Shown piece after piece: positions 9,251-18,297 of a DNA stretch of 22,500 nt; position 1 is the first letter of the stretch; the number at the start of each line of letters is the position of its first letter. Made by a program: the position numbers and the translations under genes. The notes beneath the pieces are model-generated. The model made no database searches, was not told the DNA's origin, and was given only the letters and a program-made list of their open reading frames with translations. The stretch covers positions 1 through 22,500 of the forward strand of contig JAQGDQ010001468.1 of NCBI GenBank assembly GCA_030141605.1, written 5' to 3'. This DNA comes from Tubiluchus corallicola. Its lineage: Eukaryota; Priapulida; Priapulimorpha; Priapulimorphida; Tubiluchidae.

Positions 9251-9676
9251 ATTTATCATAATCTACTGCTTTTAACATAACTTACTTTCTTATTAAATGC
9301 AACGAATAATGAGAGGATTCTTGGTGGGAAGGTGATGGGAACATGCCTCCATTTCTGCGAATGAACAAAATTCCATAAATCTTCATGAGTTAGCATACTT
9401 AGAGTCAAAGTCCAAAGCTTACACGTCGAACCACGTTTGACAATACTAAAAGTGCTTTTCATCCTGTTTGTTCCTTAAATTTTAGCTAGCATTGATAGGA
9501 ACTGCCTCACAAATGCTCTTGCTAGCTTGTGAAGAGCTTGCAAGAGCACTGAACAATACCGTGCTGAGTTTCTGGCCGAGTTGGAAAATTGCATCGCCGT
9601 GGTTTGCTAAGGCAGAATTGACTTTCGAGCTGTGTTTGAGTTGACATGTTATTCACCAGCTACTGGTTTGCAGTTT
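9251..9676. other. No gene seen; small hairpin at 9514-9548
   Basis: TGCTCTTGC at 9514-9522 is a perfect inverted match to GCAAGAGCA at 9540-9548. The minus frame at 9256-9462 (68 codons) matches nothing I know. The frame that enters the following minisatellite opens after a TAA at 9608 and has no ATG before the repeats. Confidence 0.4.
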
Positions 9677-10380
9677 GAAGGAAAGAATGAGTCACTCAGT
9701 ATGTTGGGTTTATTTTACTGTTATCACTTAAACTGTTTGTGGTGTGCCAAAGGAAAGAACAAGTCACTCAGCATGTTGGGTTTATTTTACTGTTATTACT
9801 TAAACTGTTTGTGGTGTGCTAAAGGAAAGAACAAGTCACTCAGTATGTTGGGTTTATTTTACTGTTACCACTTAAACTGTTTGTGGTGTGCTAAAGGAAA
9901 GAACAAGTCACTCAGTATGTTGGGTTTATTTTACTGTTATCACTTAAACTGCTTGTGGTGTGCTAAAGGAAAGAACAAGTCACTCAGTATGTTGGGTTTA
10001 TTTTACTGTTATCACTTAAACTGCTTGTGGTGTGCTAAAGGAAAGAACAAGTCACTCAGTATGTTGGGTTTATTTTTCTGTTATCACTTAAACTGTTTGT
10101 GGTGTGCTAAAGGAAAGAACAAGTCACTCAGTATGTTGGGTTTATTTTACTGTTATCACTTAAACTGTTTGTGGTGTGCTAAAGGAAAGAACAAGTCACT
10201 CAGTATGTTGGGTTTATTTTACTGTTATCACTTAAACTGTTTGTGGTGTGCTAAAGGAAAGAACAAGTCACTCAGTATGTTGGGTTTATTTTACTGTTAT
10301 CACTTAAACTGCTTGTGGTGTGCTAAAGGAAAGAATAAGTCACTCAGTATGTTGGGTTTATTTTACTGTTATCACTTAAA
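9677..10380 (+). repeat. 72-bp minisatellite, about 10 units, open in one frame
   Basis: Units of 72 bp are nearly identical from GGAAAGAATGAG to CACTTAAACTTAGAA. Because the unit is a multiple of three, one frame stays open through the array and would encode a 24-residue repeat (KGKNKSLSMLGLFYCYHLN then CLWCA); the open stretch runs to a stop at 10451-10453. The frame has no ATG upstream of the array, only a GTG at 9632, and no splice signal I trust. Among the few differences between units several are silent (AAC/AAT, GCC/GCT, TGT/TGC, CAT/CAC, AGC/AGT) and few change the residue (H to Y, Y to F, and E in unit 1), but the sample is too small to claim selection. I treat it as a repeat, not a gene. 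Confidence 0.85.
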
Positions 10381-10875
10381 CTTAGAAAAATATGACAAAG
10401 AAATTTGCAAAAAACTGCCTATAAAGCATAAATTTAAGATGTACAACCTCTGAATAGAAATTTTCAGGCGTGGTGGTTGCCGCCATTCACTTAAAAATCG
10501 TGACGTAACTGGAAGACTTCGTGACTTTTCGTAAGCGCGTCGTATCTTTCCGTAAACGCGCGCTGTTTAGACTAATTCAAACCTCTGCAACTCACCTAAT
10601 GTTCACGCAAAAATATTACAAAATTAGCTATGCAATTTTTTGTTTTAAAAACGTATTATACTTTTGAAGAAGATTGACAGTGCATTACTTTTTCTTCAAG
10701 ACGAATGACATCATTGGTGGAAGAATGGGCACTGAAAATGGGAGTGTCCAAGCAGGAAGTGATCGCGTCTTATCCTACAGTTCATCCTATAACATATGGA
10801 AAGGGAATATATTCCTCTCAATACGTTACAGGATAGACTGTTTAAGAAGTAGTTCAAAGTTTGAGCCGGTTTCCT
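10381..10875. other. No gene seen
   Basis: Unique sequence between the 72-bp array and the piggyBac-like MITE. The plus frame at 10674-11075 runs across the MITE boundary, which argues against a real gene. A local inverted word (ATCCT at about 10770 against AGGAT at about 10830) is weak. Confidence 0.4.
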
Positions 10876-10879
10876 TTAA

Positions 10880-11337
10880 TCCTTTCATTCCCAAATTATT
10901 TTTTAATAAGAAAATTTTTTTTGGCTTGGTACTTTTGTTCAGTATGTCCATCTTGTTTACACATGATAATTATTTTTTTTCTACCAGTGCCCGCGTGCTA
11001 AATATAGCCTGTTTCCCACGGTATACATTGGGATTCAATGGAAGCATAAAATTTGCTTCATTTTGCAACTGCTGATAATTTTTTAAACTATTTAAGACAT
11101 TTAGTATGCATGCTATGCTGATCTGTACAAAGTCGTCTCTAAAGTACTGTACCTTGAGTAGTTTTTGTGCTATGTAGATTTTCTAGTTTGCCATTTTATC
11201 ACCATTTTAGTCTATTGTTACTGGCTTAAATCAAAATAACTATTAACAGATCAAATAACTGTCAGTTTTAAAATTTTATTAATTTTAAAGGCCGAAAATA
11301 TTCTCGTATCCCACGGGATACAACGGGTATGAAAGGG
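10880..11337. mobile_element. Non-autonomous piggyBac-like element (MITE)
   Basis: A 458-bp segment is bounded by TTAA at 10876-10879 and TTAA at 11338-11341. Its ends are inverted: the left reads TCCTTTCATTCCC and the right, reverse complemented, reads CCCTTTCATACCC (11 of 13 matching). A strict TTAA target with CCY-type ends is the signature of piggyBac transposons. The right subterminal region holds GTATCCC-AC-GGGATAC (11306-11321). A related block at about 11009-11043 resembles the right end in direct orientation. No transposase frame exists, so movement would need a partner in trans. Confidence 0.65.
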
Positions 11338-11393
11338 TTAACCTAAAATGGGAGAAAATGAATACCTGTGAACAAAAACATCAATTGTTGTCA

Positions 11394-11774
<381 letters not shown>

Positions 11775-11840
11775 CTAGTGAAATGAACTGATGTATTAGC
11801 AAAAGTTCAATGTATGCAAACGCTATTTATGGGTTACCCG

Positions 11841-12005
11841 CTTGCTAATAAACTTTACAAAGAGGTCTGTTTCGCTGTGATTGTCGCTTTACGACAATGG
11901 TGAATGGTGTTCTAAAAAGTATAAAGGCAAAGAGGTGGGTAGAAGAAATTCAATAAACGAGTGACGCAATGCTTTGCATTCCGGACCAATTTTTGGATCA
12001 CTCAA
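11841..12005 (+). repeat. Dispersed repeat family, copy D (short, diverged)
   Basis: CTTGC, then AACTTTACAAAGAGGTCTGT and TTCGCTGTGA, match the start of copies A and B. After a deletion, AATGGTGAATGGTGTTCTAA and CAATGCTTTGCATTCCGGAC match their next block. It is clearly more diverged than A-C and stops near the pyrimidine tract at 12035. Confidence 0.7.
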
Positions 12006-12034
12006 TAATGTAGATAGCTAGAAGACTAAACCAT

Positions 12035-12129
12035 TGTCTTTCTTTATCCTCTTTCTCTCTCTTTCTGTCTCTCTCTCCCCCTCTCTCTTTCTCTTTCTCC
12101 CTCCCCCTCTCTCTCTTTCCCCCGCCCTC

Positions 12130-12185
<56 letters not shown>

Positions 12186-12347
12186 GACTCCCCTCTCCCC
12201 TCTCTCTCTCTCTTTCTCTCTCTCCACCCTCTCTCTTTCTCTTTTTCTCTCTCCCCCTCTCTCTCTCTTCTCTCTCTTTCTCTCTTGCTCCCTTTCTCTT
12301 CCCCACCCTCTCTCTTTCTTCCCCTCTCTCTCTTTCTCTCTCTCTGT

Positions 12348-12386
<39 letters not shown>

Positions 12387-12407
12387 CTCTTTCTCTCTCT
12401 CTTTCTT

Positions 12408-12458
<51 letters not shown>

Positions 12459-12477
12459 TTCTCTCTCTCTCTCTCTC

Positions 12478-12526
<49 letters not shown>
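12035..12526. repeat. Polypyrimidine (CT)n-rich tract, about 490 bp
   Basis: Almost pure C and T on the plus strand, with long (CT)n runs interrupted by TTT, CCC and a few G or A. The long frames here (Ser/Leu/Phe on plus, Arg/Glu on minus) are by-products. Mirror-symmetric homopurine-homopyrimidine DNA of this length can form triplex (H-DNA); that is inference. Confidence 0.97.
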
Positions 12527-12528
<2 letters not shown>

Positions 12529-12872
12529 TGTCATTCAGTTCAATTAAAAAAATCATAAGTATTGAGGTATTGCTTACTTGTGCTCTTAAAAAGCTGAGAA
12601 AATTTCAAATAGAAGCCAAAATGCACAACATTGAATAAAATTGAAGCAATTAGAGCCACGAAACCCACAGGTCAGACACTTGAGGTCTCCAACAACCGTA
12701 TGGTCAAAACCCTAACATGGTGAAGCTATAGTTATTGTCATGTTCGAATTGGAATTGTTTAAGGTGTGAGTAAATACAAAAAAACAAATGATAAATAGTT
12801 AAATATTTACTCTGTGCACTAAACTGTTATATCAATTATTGTTATATATTCTTTTGCAAAAGGGGTTATTAT
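12527..12872. other. No gene seen
   Basis: AT-rich unique sequence with no supported frame or repeat. Confidence 0.4.
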
Positions 12873-12965
12873 CAGGGCTGTCTTAAGACATGAGCATGCT
12901 GGGCAGTTGACCGGTGTCCCCATAGGAGCCACGGGTCCCTAGGGGCATCATACTAGGGACCACAC
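12873..12965 (+). mobile_element. Possible orphan end of a hAT-like transposon
   Basis: CAGGGCTGTCTTAAGACATG, then GGGCAGTTGACC and GTGTCCCCATAGGAGCC, resemble the CAGGG-type ends common in animal hAT elements. A perfect inverted repeat GGTCCCTAG (12934-12942) / CTAGGGACC (12953-12961) follows. I could not find a matching opposite end. GTTATTAT before and TTTATTAT at about 13000 are 7 of 8 alike, but there is no inverted terminus beside the second. Confidence 0.35.
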
Positions 12966-13014
12966 TAATCAATGTCTGGCTATGAGTTGCTGTCAATTTA
13001 TTATTATTTTTGGA

Positions 13015-13774
13015 ATTAATGGCAGGCGAACACAACTATCAATGACATCACAAACTAACATAATTTTCAACAGCAAAAATATTCCATGAGCGTGTTGCAC
13101 GTGTTTCAGAAAGCGAAAATTGAAGTACCGTGCTACTGTAAGATATTCAGTGTGTTGTAGTAAAACTAGGCAAGTTTTGAGATAAAAATTCAAATTTCAA
13201 ATTTACAGTTGTGTTCACCCAGGAGCTGTCGAGCGTGTAGTTCGTAACAAACTAACACGTCTGAATTGAGAGGTACAGCACCTGTTTTTGTGCAATGCAT
13301 TTCCGAAATGCAGGTGCTACTGCCCGTCTAACTAGCAAATGGCGAAATATATGTAACAGCGAAGAACTAGTGGTGTGAAAGCGAAATTACGTTTGTGTGG
13401 TAATAATTCTTTCACGTAAGTCATTTTTGAAGAAATTGGGTCTGGTTTTACATTAAGCGTGTAATTGTGGTCAATCATAAAACTGGTGCAGAATGCGAAA
13501 CATTGGGTTACAAGCTAATTTGGGGTTTTCTGCCCAACTGTTGCTTAGAACGCCATTCATTGTTGCCATGGAATCCATTTCGCGAACACGTTGTCTAGAA
13601 TGTCCTTTAGCGTTGTCGTAGAATCCGTTTTTGTGCAAAAGTTTAGAATACGAAGTTACTTTATTGTGACGTCATAATATGAAAACTTACTAAAATCTTA
13701 TTGTATTAGCTGCCAGATAAGAACGAGATTGACCTCACGGCGAAATAGACCTGTTTGTAAAGTTACATCGCAAG
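13015..13774 (-). repeat. Dispersed repeat family, copy B (inverted)
   Basis: The reverse complement matches copy A from its start (CTTGCGATGTAACTTTACAA ends at 13774) to about the GTTGTGTTCGCCTGCCATTA block. Copy B lacks about 57 bases present in A and C between ACCCAAT and TTTCTTC. It keeps the palindrome TGCATTTC-G-GAAATGCA. It lies head-to-head with copy C. Confidence 0.9.
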
Positions 13775-14078
13775 TACGATAAAATTCTAAAAAGTAAAAT
13801 TCTTTATAGTTACCACAATACAAGCTGCTTAGTGTTGACTTTTGTACTTAAATGTTAGGTCTTATTTTGCATTATCTTTGACTGACAAATGCCAACACGT
13901 TTGTAGGACAACAGCATACGCAATTAACAATCTTAATCAAGATTTATTCAGACTTCTATTACGGAACACAGTAATTTCATAATTGTATGTTTGAGCATAC
14001 TATTAATTTATGGGTCGTTCATACGACCTTCATTTATGACGTGAAAGTGAATACCTCCGCTTCTTAGACGTTTATTAA
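13775..14078. other. Spacer between the inverted repeat copies
   Basis: No gene seen. A small perfect hairpin GGTCGT-TCAT-ACGACC lies near 14012-14027. Confidence 0.4.
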
Positions 14079-14674
14079 AGCAAACCCAGATTCAATCTTA
14101 AAGTGTAGGTCAAGACAATCTACTCTTTAAAATATTGAAAGGAAACATGCTATTTTTTTCAAAAATGACTCACGTGAAAGAATTATTACCACACAAACAC
14201 AATTTCACGTTCGTGCCACTAGTTCTTCATTGTTACATGCATTTCGCCATTCGTTAGTTAGACGAGTACTAGCGCCTGCATTTCGGAAACGCATTGTACA
14301 AAAAACAGGTGCTGTACCTCTCAGTTCAGATGCGTTAGTTTGTGACGAACTACACACGTTCGATAGCTCATGCGTGAGCACAGCGATAAATTTGAAATTT
14401 CACCTTAAAACTTGCCTAGTTTTAGTGCAACACACTGAATATCTTACAGTAGCACTGTACTTCAATTTTCGCTTTCACAAACACGTGCAACACACTCGTG
14501 GAATATTTTGCTGTTGAAAATTATGTTAGTTTGTGATGTCATCAATAGTTGGGTTGTTAATTAGGTTTTTAATCTATTATTTAATTATCAGAAACGCTTT
14601 TGCAGTATTAATTGTGTTAAAATGTATACTTTTTACCGTACTAGTACATGAAAAATCATCCTGTCTTCCTTTAA
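14079..14674 (+). repeat. Dispersed repeat family, copy C (5'-truncated)
   Basis: The match to copy A begins near ACCCAGATTCAATCTTAAAG and continues to TCTTCCTTTAAG, where copies A and C stop matching; this defines a shared 3' boundary. The first 350 bases or so of the family are missing. An open frame of 95 codons at 14230-14517 covers part of it, but I do not recognise its product. Copies B and C form an inverted repeat with arms of roughly 450 bp. Confidence 0.88.
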
Positions 14675-15412
14675 GCCTGACTTTGCCACGTTGAAGGTCA
14701 GTCATGCGCTCGGCATACTACTCGAGTGACCAGCGTGTACGGTTCTTGAAAATGTCCGAAGATTGACATGTTGGTGTGGACTTTATACGTGTCAATGTAA
14801 TCGATATTTCCTAATATATCTTAATGAAACATAAACGTCCATTTTACATTTTTTATTCAAAATCTCTGCTCCTGGGTTATGTTTATAAAACTTTATGGCT
14901 TCAATGGCCGCCTTTTGTTCACAATGATTGGAAACAGTTTGGTCATAAGTCATAGGTCATTTATTTCACGTTACACATTTACAATAGTTTCATGTACAAT
15001 ATCTAGTGAAAGGGCCTACAATGGATATAATACAAATAAGAAATACTGCACAGGAAAAGCCTCAAACACTGTTCACCTATGTACGAAGGTAAATGTGTTG
15101 AGGGCAATCAAAAAGCAGGACTTGTTAGATTGTCCCACACAGTGAAAGAAAAAAGGAATTGAAATAATCTGAAAATTTAAAGTGAATCGCATGATAAAAA
15201 AACTTTTAGTGCTTAAAATGGAATGATGTAATGAATGAAGCTCATATATGGGATGATATAAAAGATAGAAAGACTATTAAATGTTAATAGTATGTAAAAT
15301 TAAGATAAGTTGATTAAGATAATACCACTGTTTTGCAACCACTGTGAGGATGGATACTGATAGAAATTTTGCTCACTAATACTTACTTAAAATTTGATTT
15401 GGTTGCCCAAAC
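14675..15412. other. No gene or recognised repeat seen
   Basis: The longest frame (plus 14879-15145, 88 codons) resembles no family I know and lacks splice support. The rest is AT-rich. Confidence 0.4.
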
Positions 15413-15420
15413 GTACATTT

Positions 15421-15791
15421 CAGGGCGTATCCAGGTTCTAAAGTTATGGGGAGCAGGGGCGTATCCAGGTGCTAAAGTTATGGGGAGCAAGCAGTTAGAA
15501 ACTCCCCGCGACACGTACCAAACAATCTTTAATGCATTTGTAATAAGTTTTAATTTTATGTTTAAAATCGAAACATGAAGAAGATTCAGTTTTAAAGGAA
15601 GTACAAAAATAATGTAATGATTCCAAAAAAATCTTCCAAGGTTTGTTTAAAAAATAAAAGATTGTTTTACTTTTTATTCCATAAGTGAATTAAAGAGTTA
15701 AAGAAATTGTTGAAAAGGCGGCAGTTCTTTGAAAATGTGCTCGGGGGGGAGTTGTGTTGGCGGTTGTGCTCCCCTATTAGCTACGCCACTA
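15421..15791. mobile_element. Non-autonomous hAT-like element with a duplicated left end
   Basis: The left end CAGGGCGTATCCAGG... is present twice in tandem (15421-15453 and 15454-15487, nearly identical, each ending TATGGGGAG). The right end, reverse complemented, reads TAGTGGCGTAGCTA and then GGGGAG, matching CAGGGGCGTATCCA at about 10 of 14 positions. CAGnGGCGTA ends are typical of hAT elements. Flanks GTACATTT (15413-15420) and ACACATTT (15792-15799) agree at 6 of 8 positions and fit an aged 8-bp target duplication. No transposase is encoded. Confidence 0.6.
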
Positions 15792-15799
15792 ACACATTT

Positions 15800-16330
15800 C
15801 ATTTTACTCTCTCAAAATAGCTAGATGTATTACGTAATTAGGTTTTACCACCAGACCTTGCAGAGTTTTGCTAACTGTCAACTGCTAGTGTTTTTCTTAA
15901 TGCTTTTATGCAACATGTAATAATAATACAGACAGAAACACGCAAATGTATTTTTTTCGAAAAATGTTATATGTGCGAAGTGTGAACGCCTTGCATGTGT
16001 GAACGTGTCCGATGTCCAGTAAAAGATTAACAATCTTTGTAGCGTTATTATAAGTAAAGATTATGACTTATAGAGAAACATGTTAATGGTATGGCAGTGA
16101 CATAGCTTACGGTAACCCAAAGTTAGATTTGATGCACATATCTAAACAGTTGGATATTTAACGTTTACTAGTCCACTTATATACACTTGACCTCAGGTTG
16201 CAGAGTATACACCTAATTGATAAACACAGGCTGCATAGCTTTACGGAGAACTTATGTGGACACATCGTCTGATATAACATGACGGGTCAATGCCATGTCA
16301 CTGATGTTTGCGAATAATGTACGCGTGATA
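15800..16330. other. No gene or recognised repeat seen
   Basis: Unique sequence between the hAT-like element and the LINE tail. No supported frame. Confidence 0.4.
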
Positions 16331-16334
16331 TTTT

Positions 16335-16389
<55 letters not shown>

Positions 16390-16392
16390 TTT
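16335..16392. repeat. (TTTA)n microsatellite, LINE tail on the minus strand
   Basis: About 14 perfect tetramers directly follow the LINE 3' end CATCTACGAGCTGAAATAAA read on the minus strand. Confidence 0.95.
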
Positions 16393-16681
16393 CAGCTCGT
16401 AGATGTTACATGTTTTAAGCTATGAAAGTACAATTACTAATAAAAATAATTGTACATAAACTTATATAAAAAATTAAAAACCGGAAGTAGTTAAAAATAT
16501 ATATATATGACATACGTTAAGAGAGCATATATTAAAATTTTATATCAACGGGCAAAAATTTTAGAGCATATAAAGCCATCAGTATGTAAATTATATATTT
16601 AAAAAAACCTAAGAGCATCTAAGATTATATGGGCAAAAGTTTATAATTTCCCACCAACAGAAAATTAGTTTGTCAAGCGAA

Positions 16682-16856
16682 TTAGGGTTAGAATTGGGAA
16701 TGGGGTTATGGTTAGGATTGGGACTGGGGTTATGGTTAGGATAGGGACTGGGGCTAGGGTTAGAGTTAGGGTTATGGTTGGGATTGGGGTTAGGGTTAGG
16801 GTTAGGGTTAGAATTGGGAATGGGGTTAGGGTTGGGATTGGGGTTAGGGTTAGGGT
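16682..16856 (+). repeat. Interstitial telomere-like (TTAGGG-related) tract
   Basis: Perfect TTAGGG runs (for example GGGTTAGGGTTAGGGTTAG near 16790-16810 and 16840-16856) are mixed with variants TTATGG, TTGGGA, TGGGGT and TAGGAT. A longer word around TTAGAATTGGGAATGGGGTT occurs at both 16686 and 16808, so a higher-order unit of about 120 bp exists. The minus-strand frame through it reads as a Pro-Asn repeat. It is a degenerate internal tract, not a chromosome end. Confidence 0.85.
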
Positions 16857-17076
16857 ATTTAAATCGTGTGGGGAATTGTAAATGTCTACGTACTTTTACG
16901 CAAAATAACTTTAAATGATTAATAACATTTTCTACAAAGATTGTAGAAGCTGGAATACCACATACACATCTTACCATAGCTGTGCTGTAAGCAGATTTTA
17001 GCCTATTAATAGTTTGTCCAGAGATTAGAATAATAAAATGACAAGCTGTGTGACTTAAACACGATACGTTGTACAT
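16857..17076 (-). pseudogene. LINE reverse transcriptase C-terminal fragment
   Basis: The frame includes INRLKSAYSTAMVRCVCGIP, then ASTIFVENVINHLKLF, then VRRHLQFPTRF. This fits the pattern LK-AYN-A-R---G-P, S--MFV-N----F--L-RK, F--R(L/F) found after the RT domain in many CR1/Jockey-like LINEs. RT catalytic motifs are absent. The same frame stays open through the telomere-like tract to a stop at 16609-16611, an unusual tail for such a protein. LINE assignment is by remembered pattern only. Confidence 0.55.
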
Positions 17077-17190
17077 TCCTTGTACAGTAAGAAAATTGTA
17101 TCTGCTCTGAAATAAACGAAGTTGATAAAATAAATTTTGGTGAGATATAACTGAGAATTCTTGTAAGTTTAGAAAAACGATACAAAATCA

Positions 17191-17845
17191 ATTAAAAAAT
17201 CAATCACAACTTTTTGCCTGCTCGCGACAGCAAAGTTTCGTGTGATTTTATCTATTCTCTATCGATTGACTGCTAGTCTGCCATTTTGTTTGTTTAATGT
17301 TCATTGCAAATCGATCTGCACTTCTAGACGGGACTCTCAATTGCGTCTCCATTGGCTTTTTCTGCTGCAGAAATTTGTAAAATAAGCGCGAATCTTGTGC
17401 TCAATTATATGTGACGACACTGAGTTTTATTGTAGCAGTTGGAAAATTTCTTCATATCGAGATCTATAGCTCTCATATAACACCGGAGCCTACAATTGAC
17501 GTAGATGGTTGTGGCAGTATCAGAACCTATCTGATAAATGCCTCACAATAGAAGCTAAACTGAACTGAGTTTTTATTTTCTCCCCTTCATGCGAACACGT
17601 TTCCCTCCCTCCCCATGACAGCATGGCAGACAAAGTCATTTTCCTGGCGGTCACGTATCCATTTGCTACGTACATTAGATGTTATTTAATCTCGGTCCAT
17701 TCACCACTCACGTGACCCCTCAGCCATGTCATAGCCTCATGTATACTTACATGCTTCCTTATAAAAGCAAAGATCGCAATTCTCAAGTAACATATTCTTG
17801 AAAAAATTCCATACACGCGAGGTAACACAATATTTTATGAAATCA
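17191..17845. other. No gene or recognised repeat seen
   Basis: Mixed-composition sequence with stops in all frames and no supported feature, ending at the 8-bp target duplication of the next element. Confidence 0.4.
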
Positions 17846-17853
17846 GGTGACGG

Positions 17854-18289
17854 CATCGCCGGAAACTAGATGTGGCAAGCAGGGGGGGGGGGGGGCGCAA
17901 AAATTTTCTGGGAGGGTGGGCGAAGTATCCGAAGTGGTTAAATAATTGTTAAGCCAATTTTAACCCCTTTTATACTGCATGCAGGCCTATAATTAGCATG
18001 TGTGTAGGACAGAGCAATAATGAGAAAATTAACTCTCAGTTAACCTAACGTTATTAATGTGCCTCTAACTAAATTGTTATTTACAGAAATTTATCACACA
18101 CAAGTTTTAAGAAAATAATACACTGAAGCTACCAAACATTTTTTTACCCAATTCTATTTCATATTGAAAATGATTACATGCGAACTGCAATTTTCACTGC
18201 AAAAAAATTATTTGTCCGATTTTGCAGGGGGGGGGGCGCAAATTTTGACAGGGGGGGGGGCGCCCTCGCTCCCCCTAGTTCCGACCCTG
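17854..18289. mobile_element. Non-autonomous hAT-like element with perfect 8-bp target duplication
   Basis: A 436-bp insertion is flanked by GGTGACGG at 17846-17853 and GGTGACGG at 18290-18297, an exact 8-bp duplication as made by hAT transposases. The right end reverse complemented reads CAGGGTCGGAACTAGGGGG and the left reads CATCGCCGGAAACTAGATG, an imperfect inverted terminus. Next to each end lie runs of 10-14 G followed by CGCAAA(AA)TTTT (17882-17908, 18227-18246) and another G run at 18251-18260. No transposase frame is present; the 71-codon minus frame at 18208-18423 crosses the element edge and is not credible. Confidence 0.75.
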
Positions 18290-18297
18290 GGTGACGG

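Larger units (their letters stand above)
16331..17190 (-). mobile_element. LINE remnant with (TAAA)n tail and internal TTAGGG-like tract
   Basis: Read on the minus strand, the order is: an RT C-terminal region (about 17190 to 16860), a C-rich telomere-like tract (16856-16682), an AT-rich 3' region, then GAGCTGAAATAAATAAATAA into a pure (TAAA)n tail at 16392-16335. The GAGnCTGAAATAAA(TAAA)n style of 3' end is common in CR1/L2-like and related animal LINEs. Linking the RT fragment and the tail into one element is inference from order, strand and spacing. The 5' part is missing. Confidence 0.6.

Noticed and set aside
9677-10380. Possible half-unit structure in the 72-bp repeat (TCACTCAGTATGTTGGG against TCACTTAAACTGTTTG)
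   Set aside because: The two halves align only loosely and the phase is not convincing. Noted as a weak hint of an older dimer.
10674-11075. 133-codon plus-strand frame
   Set aside because: It crosses the left boundary of the TTAA-flanked MITE and changes character there, so it is not one gene.
11998-12638. Arg/Glu-rich and Ser/Leu-rich open frames of up to 174 codons
   Set aside because: By-products of the (CT)n tract on either strand.
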